64,000 bases of DNA, from the NCBI GenBank assembly GCA_021234155.1, contig JAJEKV010000805.1:1-64000 (forward strand). The letters are read 5' to 3'. The notes below the pieces were generated by a model. That model searched no databases. It saw nothing but the letters and a program-made list of their open reading frames with translations, and had not been told where the DNA came from. The DNA is from Isoetes taiwanensis. Its lineage: Eukaryota; Streptophyta; Lycopodiopsida; Isoetales; Isoetaceae. How positions within the stretch are numbered: position 1 is the stretch's first letter; each line of letters opens with the position of its first letter. Positions 12,386-24,511 of the stretch are shown piece after piece. Made by a program: the position numbers and the translations under genes.

Positions 12386-14074
12386 CCATTTATAGATTCT
12401 TTTGTGAGAGTCACGTAGCATTTGACTCATCTTCTCAATTTAGTGTCAACTTGACATGATCTGGCAAAATTCGGCCTACAGCCAACGCAATAGCAAATAT
12501 AAATTTATGCTCTATTTCATTTATAGACTTCGACTTTTAGGAGCTACTGGAGGTTTCTCAAAATAAATTGCAGGTACATGCATCTTTTTCTCTTAATCTT
12601 CCATTAATTTATTGTGGTTTTCATTCTTCTATGTTGCTTTTGCTTTGTGAAGATGAATTTTCTTACAGCAAAGGTTGATTTGTTATTATTCTAGATTGAT
12701 CTGTATTGGAGAACAACATTATAGGAGTTAGTCAGTTTATTATATTTCTTACAAAGTAGATTTAGGTAATAAGCCTTACAAACGTACAAATGTTTTGATG
12801 CTGCAAATTTCACTTTCTTTTTGACCTGAATACAGGAAAGCGTGCTGCTTAAAAGCTCAAAACTATTGACCAAGCATATTTTTAGTAATGTGCATAGAAT
12901 ATGCTAGCATTTTTGCGTTGAAGAATCTAATCTGGCATGACCCCGTATTCATGTCTTCTTGCCCTATGAAATATGTGATCCTTTCTTTTTGTGTTTATTA
13001 TGTATCATAGAATGTCTTTTGTATTTATTATGTATCACAAGAATGCGTGACCCCCACATTTACTTTATCTAACAGCAAGTAGGGATCATAAATTGTATAA
13101 AATGGTGGCAAGGACGCGCAAGAATCATGTTGCATAGCATAGGAAGGATACACACTACATTGTTACTACATGAATTTGTTGTAACTACTCCATTCACAAT
13201 GCATGTTGGGCTCTTGGGTTTCAAAGATGGCATTTTGGAAATCTATGTGGTAATGTTTGGATAACAATATACTCGATTATTTTCAAATTTTGAATTTTTG
13301 TGGTGATAAAGTATGGATATTTTGTACTGTCTCATCGGTTCGCTAGATAATTTATTAGGTGGTTGTGATAGTGGTAGTTATTATTTGCACTATCTAATTG
13401 CTCCAGTAGATGATTTATTTGGTTGTTGTGATAGTGGTAGATTATGGCAAGGTTACAGTGTTATGTTCAAATATTTTGATTTGGGTGTGACTCAAAATAG
13501 AGGAAGAATATCAAGTGCTCAGATGTGTGTTTCTGGAAGCTGGTCCTCGGACATATTGGTATGTATGTACACAATTAATTTTGGTGCAACATGGTGACTA
13601 CATGCGCACTCGAATGATGCTCTTCACACAATGCAATTATATATTTTAAAGGGTCTACCAAGTAGTTTTCCTTAAATTTTTAGATGCTTTATATCAGCAG
13701 TAATACAAGCAAAGTATTCGTTTGTCCTCCACCATGTAAGAGCACGTTGACATATGCATCATGGGACGTATGTAATAAATTTTCGAATCTTCTTCCAAGT
13801 TTCACACACTTTGCAGTGCGTCCTCTCTACGCAATGTTCCCCCATCCCATCCACCCATCATCCCATTTCAAGTTTTACAAGTAGGAAAACAAAATTTATT
13901 TCTTCAGGTCCAAGTATGCTTTACATAAAATAGATTTTTATACTATAATAGGCTTTGGGGAATAATTACAAGCACTTTAAGGTAATAACATCAATATGAA
14001 TGCCTCATCTTATCACATGCTTATATTTTTAGCATTTTTATTATTTCGTGTACAAAAGTCATAACATCTATCCA
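12386..14074. other. AT-rich intergenic DNA
   Basis: No recognisable gene. A 48-bp segment at 13330-13377 is repeated at 13393-13440 (both ending GTTGTGATAGTGGTAG, 63-bp period); it produces a repetitive 94-codon frame at 13313-13597 that I do not regard as a gene. The last few hundred bases probably belong to the Helitron ending at 14124, whose 5' end I could not place. Confidence 0.4.
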
Positions 14075-14124
14075 TCCCACATGTCCATGAACAATGCCCG
14101 GCATCGCCGGGCACATGTTTCTAG
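14075..14124 (+). mobile_element. Helitron 3' terminus
   Basis: A perfect 7-bp hairpin, GCCCGGC-ATC-GCCGGGC (14096-14112), is followed 8 bases later by CTAG (14121-14124) and a T, the canonical Helitron 3' end (hairpin, CTRR, host T). The 25 bases upstream resemble those before the termini at 15040 and 37849, so these are one family. The 5' TC end is not located. Confidence 0.65.
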
Positions 14125-14223
14125 TATATAGTGACAAAGCAATACCTTAACGTAAATTCTTTTTCAATAAAGTACCTTGGTCTAAGTGGAAACTTCTTGG
14201 TTTCTCTAATCAAACATTTAGAT

Positions 14224-14266
14224 AGGGTTTAGGGTCTAGAATTTAGGGTTTAGGGTTTTAGGGTTC
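14224..14266 (+). repeat. Short degenerate telomere-like TTTAGGG run
   Basis: About five imperfect TTTAGGG/TAGGGTT units in 43 bases. This is the plant telomere motif but far too short and degenerate to be a telomere; an interstitial telomere-like motif. Confidence 0.6.
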
Positions 14267-14984
14267 AAGAAATGTACCATGCATCTCATAGATGAAACAT
14301 GCAATGCTATCAATCATGTCGTCACAACACACATTTAGGGTTTGGAATGTGTGATTAGATAGGACATCATCATGACTATGTGCCGAGCATCATAAAGACA
14401 GAGATAATTTCAAAGGGTGGAGTCGCCAAATTCCATTTTTCTCAAGATAATTTGGTTTATAAGCTTGAATGTTATGTTAGGAATAAGGTTCACCCACACG
14501 CCATTATTTGGGGCAAAGGGTTGGTGAGTCTGCTAGGGCAACTCAGTTTAGCAGGCGAGTCAGTTTTTCACTTATTGTAAGGGCCTACATGTGAACTTTC
14601 TCCTATAAAATTCCAGTCGTCCGATGGTTGCCTGCCATGGGTCACAATCCCAGGCCTGACATCATAGGCTGCCCGACTTATGTCATATGATACTTTTGAA
14701 TTTAAGATGGACTTGAATGGGTGAAATGTTCATTCACCCGAACACTATGAAACCAAAACAAATAAATAAGTATGGCGACATCATCTTTATATTGCAATAG
14801 GGACACATTAAATGCAATTTAGACTAACCATGCATTAAAAATGCGACTTCCACAAAACCCTAAACCCAAAATTGTATGGATCCATTCTGCCTACGCCTAT
14901 TTCATGCTTTCTATTATTCCTATCCATTCCAAGCTAATGCCCAACACTCCATTACATCTATACACGGCGATTCTCCATTACGTC

Positions 14985-15040
14985 TACCCATTCCACACGT
15001 CTATGGCTGATGCCTGGCATTGCCGGGCACACATTTCTAG
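14985..15040 (+). mobile_element. Helitron 3' terminus (same family)
   Basis: GCCTGGC-ATT-GCCGGGC (15012-15028, one G:T pair) is followed by CTAG (15037-15040) and T. The preceding bases (CCATTCCACACGTCTATGG) resemble those at 14075 and 37797. The 5' end is not identified. Confidence 0.6.
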
Positions 15041-15077
15041 TCTATCTTGCAGTTGTATCTGGTTACATGCGATTTCT

Positions 15078-15515
15078 GGCGTAGTGTATTGTTGTGTCTC
15101 TGGCCTGCATAACTTTCTATATGTATCCATGATTGCATCCCCTGCCATTGCATGAGATTGAAATATTTCATAAACAGTGAAAAGGATGTTGCTTATGAAC
15201 GTCAATATTTTTAGATTGAATTGAGACTGGGCATATGCTGCAATTAGCACAGTGGATTGACACGGCAGATCATGTGCCATTGTAGTTGCATTGCAGATTG
15301 GTTTCTTCTTGTTTTTTAGACCTGTATTTGCCATTTTTGGAGCAGTTTAGATCCGATGCCTTGCTATTACATCGATTATAGTTGTTATGTGTCTCTGGCT
15401 TGCAAACTTTGCATATGTATCCATGAGGGCATCCCCTTCCATTGGATCAGATTGAAATCCATTCGAAACAATGAAAAAGATGTTGGTTATGAATGTCTAT
15501 CTTTGGGAACGGATA
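15078..15515 (+). repeat. Direct duplication, about 295-bp period
   Basis: Segments 15078-15225 and 15375-15515 share GTGTCTCTGGC, ATATGTATCCATGA, GCATCCCC and AGATTGAAAT..TGTTG.TTATGAA in the same order. Moderately diverged. No coding potential recognised. Confidence 0.6.
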
Positions 15516-16903
15516 TCTTGCGCAATTAGCGATTGCATGAAACCAACTTGTGTTCAGGGATATTATGAAGTATGTAGTACAGGAACCTAGCAAGGTGCCA
15601 TGCTTTGTGTGTAGAATCTTTGTAGTCTATCCATGTTGAATACATATTCAGTCATGGCCTACATATTCCACATTTTGTTGTAGTCCATGTAGAGAAACAT
15701 GCCTGTATGTGAGACATGAGCTAAGGTAGACAGCCACAAAGACATCAATTGCAAATACATGCGTCCAGGATGACTCTAATAAGGGGTCTTCAATTTAGGC
15801 TCAAATCTTCTTGCTTGAATCTCAACTTTTCTTTGCCATACTTGTATGATGCTCAATCAATGTTCTCCTTGGTTCTTCATCACAAATATCTTCTAAGAGT
15901 CTTCAAAGGTAGATGTCTTCAATTCTGTTGCTTGATTAGCTCATGCATACATGTGTCAAACCAAATGTTAGCCAAAGGTGTAATTCATGCAAATGGCTCT
16001 TCTATGCTGCCAAAATGTGGCAAAGACATCATTTATTAACTTTATTTTTTTGTATTTTGCAGGTCTTGACTCTAGAGAAATCAACGTATTTAAGTCTTTT
16101 ATTTATAGTAAGTGAGCTAAATGGAAGCGTTGTGCCATCTACAAAGCAACTCCTTTTTTGCAAACTCAAATCTTGGTATACCTACAACTATTGGATAACT
16201 TCCTCAAGTACTTGATTGGCTATCACAACATGTCTATTCTTGCCCCGGATATACTCGTGAGAAGTATAGTTAAGGAAAATGGACCAATGGACCATGATGC
16301 ACTAGAGTCTGACATTACCATGGCGGATGCTTGCCTGGGTTTTGGAGAAATTATGTACCACTATCTGGAATTCTACCAAATGGGCCTGCTTGCATGAAAA
16401 GGAACGCTTGACATTTTTGTGGATGGCTTGAAGAAGCACGAGGAAAATGAGGCACTTAACTTTACAATTTTGGCCAAACAACAATTGATTTTTTTAAGTT
16501 GATATGATGATTTTCCTGGTTGCATCAACAAGCACTTGATTGATTCTTACAACATGCCTGTGCTAGGATACATTCTACCATTTTTTGACACAATGGATGG
16601 CACATGGAGGGCAGATTATAAGCTACATTTAGTTCTTTGATTATAGTAAAAATTAAAAAACTTCAATTGTAGTTGTGATGGTTGTTGATCATCAAATATT
16701 TCTCTTTCATCTTTAGCAGAATTTAAATCTGTAAATTGTCATTGAAAGCAATTAGTCATTGTAATAATTCCAAAGGGTTAAGTTCTCAGGTTGTGTTTTT
16801 CTCAAGTACAATTAATAGAAAGCCAATGTTGAATTAAGCTTATGGTTGCAAAGTGGAGATAAGTTCTTTCCTTGAACTAACTAAACCTATAAAAGTATCA
16901 TGT
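15516..16903. other. No recognisable gene
   Basis: Short frames only. A 79-codon frame at 16158-16397 (containing DHDALESDITMADACLGFGE) and one at 15749-16039 look protein-like in composition, but no family is recognised. There is a splice-acceptor-like TTTTTTTGTATTTTGCAG near 16062. Possibly a decayed gene. Confidence 0.3.
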
Positions 16904-19490
16904 AGTGGGGGTTCTGGCGGCTTGCCAAACCATGTCCAAATAAAGTGGGATGTGATATGAGTCGACCTCCTCATCCGGTTTCGCCGGTGTCCACCCGGGA
17001 AGGACTGATGAGATGCATATCTTGGGCAACCACGAGCACATAGTCCACCACACTAGACCCTCCCCCCATTGTCCCCGTCAGCAAATTATCAAGTCAAAAA
17101 TACCACAGCAGAGCAAATCGCAAACGCCAAAGCGAAAGTGACCGGGCCGCCATCCGATCCTCGCGGGCTGCTGCTCACGGACGAAGCCGCAGGACATCGC
17201 AAGGAGGGGGTCAAGTCTCATGGGCTGCTCTACTTCTATCCCGCATTGAAATCCCTAAGAAGGGACTTAATTCTACCCAATCGCTAGGGGGCCAGAGATG
17301 TCATCATATAGATCGACATATGGTCCATCCTATCCGAGATCGGGAGTGGCTGCTATAGAAGGTGCTCTCTCAAGGAGGGAAATAAAAGCGCCGTAAAAGA
17401 GGGTTGCACCGGTATTATGCACGAACCCACCACCGGCCAGTCCGTCTGGCCTCCGGAGGGTAAACCAAGGTGCCAAGGTTGTCCCAGAGTAGCAAGCAAC
17501 CCCTCCATGACCCCTCCGGCCCCGCATTACGTGCATTGAAGACCGGTGAAATGTTGGTAACCCTACTAGACATTAGGTAGCCCGCGGCTCAAAGATGCTC
17601 CCATGTTCCATGAGAAAGATGAGATCCATACGCACGCCAACTCTGAGTTGAGACCGCCCCTTCCGCCAAGGGAAGCCTCCCGACACCCATTAGACCACCC
17701 GGAGGCACAATTACTATTTGTCGCCAGCCGTGGTATGCGCAGTACCGAGTCGCTGGGGAGGACCGGAAGTGAGGCCGAGGAGAAGTAGAAGGAGCTGGAG
17801 GCGCATGTGGCCGGTGAGGGCGGGTCGTGAGGAGCAGTGGGGAGTAGGAGTGAGGGGCCGTGGGTAGGAGAAGGGTATGTGGGCCACGCTCAAGCGGGCG
17901 TTGGGGTCAAGGGTCTACAGCAGTAGCGTGCTGGCGAAATGTGCATCCGCCATTTAACCAACCCCCGCTGCACCCTTGGTGGCGATGCGCTCACTCCCCG
18001 ACAAGCTCCTCACCGCATGCCTCCCCGCCAGCGTGGTCCCGTCCACGCAAGGACGCCCTCTTCAAAGATCTCTTGCCCCTCGGGCGCAATATGGCATCAC
18101 GCACTGCCGCATCCGCAACCGCCAATATGACAAATGCGTTGCGACAATGCGGGAATGGGTTCTTGCCCGGGGCCGTAAGGCAGGCGAGGCCGGGCCCCAG
18201 GCCGGGGTGGTGGGTGGTGGTGGTCAGGGATGGCGCAAGTGGCTTGAGCGCGTGGCAAGCGCCAGCGTGGGTCCTCGCTGTCGGGTGCGTGCCGTGTATA
18301 CCGGGGTTATGGGTAAGCGGTTCAGCCAAGGCCTCGCCCCGGGTGAAGTCGAGCACAGGTTCTGCGTGGCCTCGCTACCGCTGGCCATCTTTTGTCAGAC
18401 CGCCACCACTATGAACCTCGAGACCTCGGCTCAGTTTATGGATGGCTGCAACCCCGGAGCGTGTGCTCGGTAGCGAGGCGTACTGGAAATTTCGCGACAC
18501 GGGCGCGCCCGAAGCCGCTTGCGTTCATTGTACTCAAGAACCCGTCGCACCGCGGTTCCGCAGAGTGGCTCGTGACTCCTGCGGCTATGGTGGTGGCTTC
18601 TCAACTCTGACTGAAGCCGACACCGCGGACCATCGCCTCCTGCATTGTCCGCTCTCTCTGCAGGTCATGGTGGTCTGTAGTGATGAACATTTAGCCTAGC
18701 GGGCCTCAAGATAAATGCCGGAAGCTCCCTCGCCGGCCTCGCTAAGCCTGGTGTGCTAGGCCAAGGCCATCTTCTACGCAGCCAGAAAGTGGTCTCCAGG
18801 CCTGATGCGGTTCTTCACCACCTGGGCCATCTCCGAAAGCACATGGGTGCCGAGGGATCAAGATCTCCACCGCCATGCCACAAGCGGCACCGTTAGCCCC
18901 AATTCCACGGGCCGCTTTGACGGCTCCACCTCTCCGCCGAGGCAGTGAGTTCCCCGTGGTGGTCTGGAGCAATCAATCCCTTCCTACCGGCTGCTACCGA
19001 GGGGCTCTTTAGCCTTAGCCCGAGCCTCCTTCTTCATGGAGGATGACTTCCCCGGCCCATGATGGCCGACGGGACTGCTTTGCATGGCGCCTTTGGTTTT
19101 CCTGTGCTGGCCCATCTTCCGTGGCCATGACTTCCAAAGTTTGAGGGGTCTCTGGTCATAAAAAGGGTGCTCGTAATCCAATTTGGGGGACTCAAAATCG
19201 CGGCCGTCGAGCACTTTTTTGGGGTTTGGGGTTTTGGGGTTCCAACTGGCCGCAAAAGGGTGCGCAGAATCCAACTGGGACTCAAAATCGGTACAGAGCA
19301 CCTTTTGGGGTTTGGGGGTTTTGGGGTTAGAGAGAGATTGTAAACCCTAGAGAGAGAAAGCCGTAGCAAAGGGCAAATCAAGGGGCTCTATGCAAGGGCA
19401 ATGAGGGCGCTTAGAGAGAGAGTGAGGGCGCTAGGAGAGAGAGGGAGGAAGGAAGCTCAATCGAGTGGGCGCTGGCTCTTAGCTCACATT
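16904..19490 (-). mobile_element. 5' half of a LINE, minus strand
   Basis: Corresponds to the first half of the LINE at 43.1-48.6 kb. From 19490 downward: a CT/GA-rich leader, two copies of a roughly 110-bp unit rich in GGGGTTTGGGGTTTTGGGG (19200-19330), an ORF1-like region (about 19130-17700) with a basic start (GKSSSMKKEARAKAKEPLG), then the start of the ORF2 endonuclease region (17600-16904). Frames are broken several times. The element stops at 16904, before the RT domain, exactly where the inverted repeat ends. Confidence 0.7.
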
Positions 19491-20151
19491 AATGGAAATA
19501 AGCTTTTGTCAGAATGAGTCTTACAAAATAATTTCTGTTTGTAATTTTGGCCGAAAAAGCATTCCAAAAGACGATAATTCCCAAAAAAATAAAAATTCTA
19601 GTACTCTTATATATAGTTAGATATAAGACCTCTTCCAACCTTTTTCTTATATTTGAGGACAATTTCTAGATTGTGTCCAAACATTGTGTATATCCAAAAC
19701 TTCAAAATGCACTATTGTGTTGATGTCTTTCGGAAACTAACCCTTTCCTATCTTCTTTTCCACAAGTATTAAATATTAGAGAAAGTAGTGATTTAAAATG
19801 TTTTGATATTATTAGGCTCAACATGCATTGCTTATTATTTACACACTTTCAACTTCTGCCTAACAACATTAGATTATGTAATTTTACAATGCAACCTTAT
19901 AATTTACAAGAAATTTATCCTATGAAACGAGTAACTGAATAACTGATTATGAACATTCGTTTGAGCAACAGGAGAAGCATATCGATGGGTATTCAATCAC
20001 AATTTCACTTTAGGGCACACATAATTTTGATATATATTAAAGAGGTAGATATTTAGTTTCAAGCATTCATGTTTGTGGTCATTAATGCATTATCCCTTCT
20101 GCATAAGGGCTTATGGTTGAAATAAGTCATGGGGCAATTGTCAAGTTCACA

Positions 20152-20414
20152 ACATGTTATTTGTGGCCAAAGAAATCGTCCAAAGGAGTTTTGTTCTTCG
20201 CTTGCATTATTTAGAGTCACAACATGTTATTTGTGGCCAAAGAAAACGTTTAAACGAGTTTTGTTCTTCGCTTGCATCATTTAGAGACGAAAAGCCACAT
20301 GATAATGACCAAGAACCAACCTATGAACCCATTGTCATGCACCTTCTATTTTACTGCCACTGTTTTTATCAGTACCTAAATTTCAAAGCAAGAAATAAAA
20401 GTTATCAGAGTTAG
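20152..20414 (+). repeat. 67-bp tandem duplication within a shared 86-codon frame
   Basis: AACATGTTATTTGTGGCC recurs at 20151 and 20218. The segment carries an ATG-initiated 86-codon frame ending with FKARNKSY. The right arm keeps the same frame as 91 codons on the minus strand (41465-41740), and a decayed version lies at 51560-51840. No known domain; preservation may only reflect recent duplication. Confidence 0.5.
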
Positions 20415-20847
20415 TTAGGGCCTACCCACCAACCTAAGGGACCGTACATAGTTAGCCGACGCACCAACCTTAACGAAACCCAAACGCCTATACAAATTTA
20501 GGGTCGTTTCTTGATTCTCAACTATGGCTCCTCTCCTTGCACATTGGGAGGCGTGGGGCAATCACTACCGCCTAATGTTTACCATGGCCTTTTTCTGCCA
20601 TTTTAAAAAGTGATCATAAACATAGTTTGATCCGCCCATAACCGTAGGGCAAGATTGTATATCATGAACAGATTGATCCCCGCTCTATAATGATTGAAGG
20701 ATCAAATCTTTTTTATTCCCGCTTTTACGTAAAAACTAAGTGCCAAATTTTCAGAATGAATTTCAAACAATAACTTGTTCTTTTGTCATTTCTAAGCTTA
20801 CAAAGGGCTCCCGGGGCTTTTGGACAATGCCGAGATAACGGGCTACA

Positions 20848-22148
20848 TCTTATATTATAAAAGCTATAGCGTATATGTCATGAATCAAACCCTAATTTGG
20901 ATGGGTAAGGATCATTCTGTTTGCAGATCCGCGGTCAGGATTTATCAGACGACTTCCCAAAGACCGGGATTGATCATGCCGATCTTTGCCGGTAGAGCGA
21001 AAAGCGAAAAGGCAGGAGGAAAGGAAAGTGGAAAAGGGCGGCAAAAGGTGGGGAAAAGGAAAGGCAAAAAAAGAGAAAAGGCATAGGAAAAGGTAAGCAA
21101 AAAGAAAAGAAAACGGCGAGAAGGGGAGAGGAAAAAGACACTCAAGAAAAGAGAAAGAGGGAAAGGCCTGGTGACACGATAAAACGGAAGAGAAAAAAAA
21201 GGCAGTGGTGCGAAAAAGATCACGAGGAAAAAGGAAGAGGGAAAAAGGGTGGGGTAAAAGGAAGAAAAAGTGGAATCACAAAAGGGAAAGAGAGAAAAAA
21301 AGAAAAGGGAAGGGAAAAAGGGTATGAAAAAGGAAAATGGAAAAGAGAAAAGAAAAAGGAAAGGTGAAGAGGAAGAAATGGAAGCTTTAAAAATGCACGG
21401 AAAAAGGAAGAGAGAAGTGGTCGAAAGAGGAGGAAAAGCTGACGCAAGTAAAAAAAAAAGGCCATCGGTAAAAGGGAAATGAAAAGGGGAACGAAGGGGA
21501 TAGGAGAAAAGAAAAATAGTAAAAGGTAAAAGGAAAAAGAGAATGAGAAAAGGGGAGGGGAAAATAGAAAAAGGGAGAACAAAGTGGGAAATGAGAAAAT
21601 GGAAAAGGGAAATGTGAAAAAAATGGGGAAAAAGAGAAAGGAGAATGAGAAAAGGGAAGCGCCAAAGTGGAAAGCGCAAAGGAAAGGCAAAAGGAAAAAA
21701 AACTGATAAACCGAGAAAAATAGAAAGGGGAGGGAATGGAAAAGGAAGAGGAAAATAGAAAACGGAAAAAAAAGAGAAAGTGGCAAAAAGGGGAGGGGGA
21801 AGGGAAAAAAGGAAAAGTAAAGAAAAAAATGGGGGCGGGAGGGAAAAAGGTACGGAAAAAAAAAAAGAAGAAAGGAAGGAAAACAAAAAAGAGAAAAGGG
21901 AAACGGGAGAAAAAAGATAGTGGAAAAAAAAGTTAAATTGGAAAATAGAAAGGGAAAAGGGGCAAGGGTGAAACAAAAAAGGCGGAGAAAGACAAAAGAC
22001 AAAGGAAAAAGGGAAAAAAAATAAGGGGAAGTGGAAATACGGGTCGAGCTCGACTGTAATTTTAACAACTTGAATTCATTAAAAATCGATCCAAGATATT
22101 ATTTACATAGCCTTTATGCAGCCAAAGAACGCTGGGCTCCATTTCTAG
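20848..22148 (+). mobile_element. Non-autonomous Helitron with polypurine body (1,301 bp)
   Basis: Begins TCTTATATTATAAAAG and ends CTAG, inserted between A (20847) and T (22149). The uninterrupted site is GGTTACA^TAAGTTATAAA in two related copies: plus strand near 28370-28390 and reverse complement near 41025-41050. So the insertion is precise with no target duplication, as expected for Helitrons. A weak stem (CAGC..GCTG or AGCC..GGCT) lies just upstream of CTAG, and a GTCGAGCTCGAC palindrome is at about 22043. The body is dominated by a 1-kb purine-rich tract. It encodes no Rep or helicase, so it would depend on another element. Confidence 0.85.
20997..22038 (+). repeat. About 1-kb polypurine/polypyrimidine tract
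   Basis: The plus strand is almost entirely A and G for about 1,040 bases, with scattered single pyrimidines, in irregular GGAAAAGG/AAAAGGGAAA patterns. Such tracts can form triplex H-DNA. It creates spurious 343- and 282-codon frames rich in Phe, Ser, Leu and Pro on the minus strand and Lys/Arg/Glu frames on the plus strand. These are not genes. Confidence 0.9.
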
Positions 22149-22194
22149 TAAGTTATAAAAGCATTTCTGATCCAGCCAAATTGCTTCTTAGATG

Positions 22195-22330
22195 TGGTTA
22201 ACCCTATGTATGGACACACTTGTAAGACATATCCATATGGCCCTTGTAAGGACCACACATTTGTAAGACACACCCATATAGCCCTTGTATGTACACATTT
22301 GTAAGACATTCCATATGACCCTTGTCGATC
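22195..22330 (+). repeat. Short tandem units with TGTAAGACA and CATATGGCCC
   Basis: Three roughly 45-bp units containing ACACATTTGTAAGACA..CCATATGGCCCTTGT, with a fourth isolated unit at 22615-22660. The right arm has the matching array at 40490-40610 and 40160-40200. Part of the arm repeat, non-coding. Confidence 0.7.
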
Positions 22331-23734
22331 CAAATTTAATGGCAAATTCCATTCTGTCCTTTATGAAGTTGTAGTTGTGGTACTGGGCAAAGGGGGGTTT
22401 AAAAAACTCTTTTATAATACCAGACAAGCTATGTGGCTATTTTGATCCAGCCATATTGCTTTTTAGTTTTGCAGTCACAATTGTTTATAATATCCTTTCA
22501 ATGTGCTCAACTTTCTTCATGTCCTTGTCCATTTTTGAATTATGACCTTTCTTCTATAGTGGTATGTGGCTAGGTTCTAATCCAGCCAAATTTCTTTGTA
22601 GACGTGGTTAACCCTATGTATGTACACATTTGTAAGACATACCCATATGGCCCTTCTAAGGAATAGAACCACTAAGGACCACTTTTAAGGACCACTTTTG
22701 GATTTCAATAGTAATAGTTGCTTTATTTGTTCACTAGAAAATTGCCCACCTTTGTATTGTTCATGTGATGCATAAACAAAAATGCAACACAACAACACGT
22801 TTTAAAGGAGATCTTATAACTCTGTTTCAAAGAGCGAAACACATCTTATATCTCTTTCAAATAGCGTCCTTCACACCATTTGGTGTGGAAGACATACGGC
22901 TTCATTAAAAATGCAAAAAATTCTGCCATGTGGCAGAATTTCAATTGTTTGAGCATTCCATGTGCAAAGGAAAACAATGAAAGCATAGCATACAACCCAT
23001 AGCTTCAAAGATGAATCTCTAAAGCTTCACTGTGAGCTATAACAAATTTTTGCATTGCTCTTAAGACTTTACATTTATTGTTTATTTAGTTATGACAGAG
23101 ATCTGACGCTCATTCTTTGTATTCCGGTTGCAAAAACTAAGTTTTCCTAGGTATGAGTATATAGTCAATCAATGCTCAAAAATACTTTTTATACTTTGTC
23201 TCTATGGAAAATGGGGTGTACATTAATGAGCATTGCATTAAAGATGCTACGAACTGGTAGCTTCAAAATTTAGGGTGTTATGTAAGTTCAAAGATGAATG
23301 AATAACGATAAGTTCTCTAGAGATTATCTTGCACTTCGAAATGTAATTCCCTTTACTTTGCCGCTGTAGATTGATGACACAACTATATGTGCTTTAGAAA
23401 AAGCTATCCATTTCATCGTCCCACCTTAAAATAAGATCCATCTCTTCCAAGCATATGTATTCCAAGTAGGGTGTCCGTGCATCTCCAGCCTAAAATAGAG
23501 TGGCTACATGTCGCCAATAATTATTTCTTTGATTATATACTATTGAAATAAAAAGAGACTTTTAATCGGGTAGAAAATATGCAATGACAAAAAAACCTAA
23601 ACGATAAAACTCATTTCCGTAAAATATGAATACTTTTCCAAGATGTATCAACATAAGGCAATCTCTTTTTAAAAGCTTTAGACTATAGTAATAACAAATA
23701 CCTTTTTTTGAACTATATAGACTAACAAAGGTGG

Positions 23735-24511
23735 CTACCCATCCGATTCACAAATATCACAAAGAACCTCATTGATGAATGCAGTGGTTGTATCTTCGCA
23801 AGTCTAGTCCTCCTCGCCATCACCAAGTACATCCTTACTGTTGCGGTTCATTTAGCCGCCGTGCATTTTTCCTCCACCTCGCATCATATGCAAGGCTTGT
23901 GCAAATGGGTTTCTGCTCCTTATTTCTAAGTCAAGTTGCCTCATAAGGTCCATGTCACATTCCACATTGTGCACATTTTTGCTCTTCGCTTCGCTTGCAT
24001 ATTCCATGTCTAGAATGTATAGTCGCAAGATATCGTGGTGATGCATTATCATCGGATGAGCAGCCCCGATCTATGGTAGACTTGGCCATGGATCTTAAAG
24101 CAATATGGGTCCGGGTCTATTGAACTGCCAGATGTCCGTCCGAATGATACAAATGCTAATGCATTATTGTAAATCCTGATATGCGACTTGAACTCCTTAC
24201 TTTTCGGGTGATCTCCAATTAATAAGTGGTATAATAATGGAGGCATTGCCGTTAAAGGAGGGATGCTAACTTTTCCATCATAGCAACACTCGCGGTCATC
24301 CCTGCTTAAATGTTAGTGCATGACAATACTTGCCCTCTCGGTCCAATTCTCCGCAGTGATGAGGCTCGACGTGCGATGAATGATTAGTCCGAGCTATTCT
24401 GTAAGTTGAAGGATTATCCCGATTTGCACGCCTTTGTTGAGCCTCTACAGCTAGCCTCTCAAGATGTTATTCCTCTGTCTCCCTCGCTGAGCTACCGCGC
24501 ACGCTCGCCAT
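23735..24511 (-). pseudogene. Helitron Rep/helicase-like protein, N-terminal fragment
   Basis: Remnant of the replication-initiator/helicase protein of an autonomous Helitron. On the minus strand from an ATG at 24511 it reads RETEE, a stop, then LAVEAQQRRANRDNPS. After a frameshift come CCYDGKVSIPPLTAMP, KSHIRIYNNALAFVSFG, PYCFKIHGQVYHRSG, then in another frame LYILDMEYA and NPFAQALHMMR. The order (CC-x-GK-LPPL, IR-YNNA-AF-S-G, F-I-GQ-YHR-G, YILD, NPFAQAFRMMR) is the plant Helitron N-terminal/helitron-like domain order. It precedes the HUH nuclease and PIF1 helicase domains, both missing. The frame ends where the left inverted-repeat arm begins, so the arm probably disrupted it. Confidence 0.8.

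Larger units (their letters stand above)
16904..23729 (+). repeat. Left arm of large inverted repeat
   Basis: Reverse complement of 39056-45953. Matching anchors occur throughout: 16904-16990 with 45870-45953, the LINE 5' tandem repeats with 43258-43566, 19490-20820 with 41060-43130, 22150-22750 with 40060-40640, and 22930-23729 with 39056-39840. The arm differs from its partner by a 1.3-kb Helitron insertion (20848-22148) and lacks about 0.73 kb present at 42247-42978. Its outer end cuts through a LINE between the endonuclease and RT regions. Its inner end abuts a Helitron Rep reading frame. Confidence 0.85.

Noticed and set aside
14224-14266. Telomere or subtelomere
   Set aside because: Only about five degenerate TTTAGGG units; surrounding sequence is ordinary interspersed DNA.
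17860-18473. Overlapping plus-strand frames of 184 and 165 codons
   Set aside because: They lie antisense to the LINE ORF1 region in a GC-rich stretch; long chance frames are expected and no domain is seen.
20945-22068. Minus-strand open frames of 343 and 282 codons
   Set aside because: They are artefacts of the polypurine tract: almost only Phe, Ser, Leu and Pro, overlapping each other, inside a non-autonomous Helitron.
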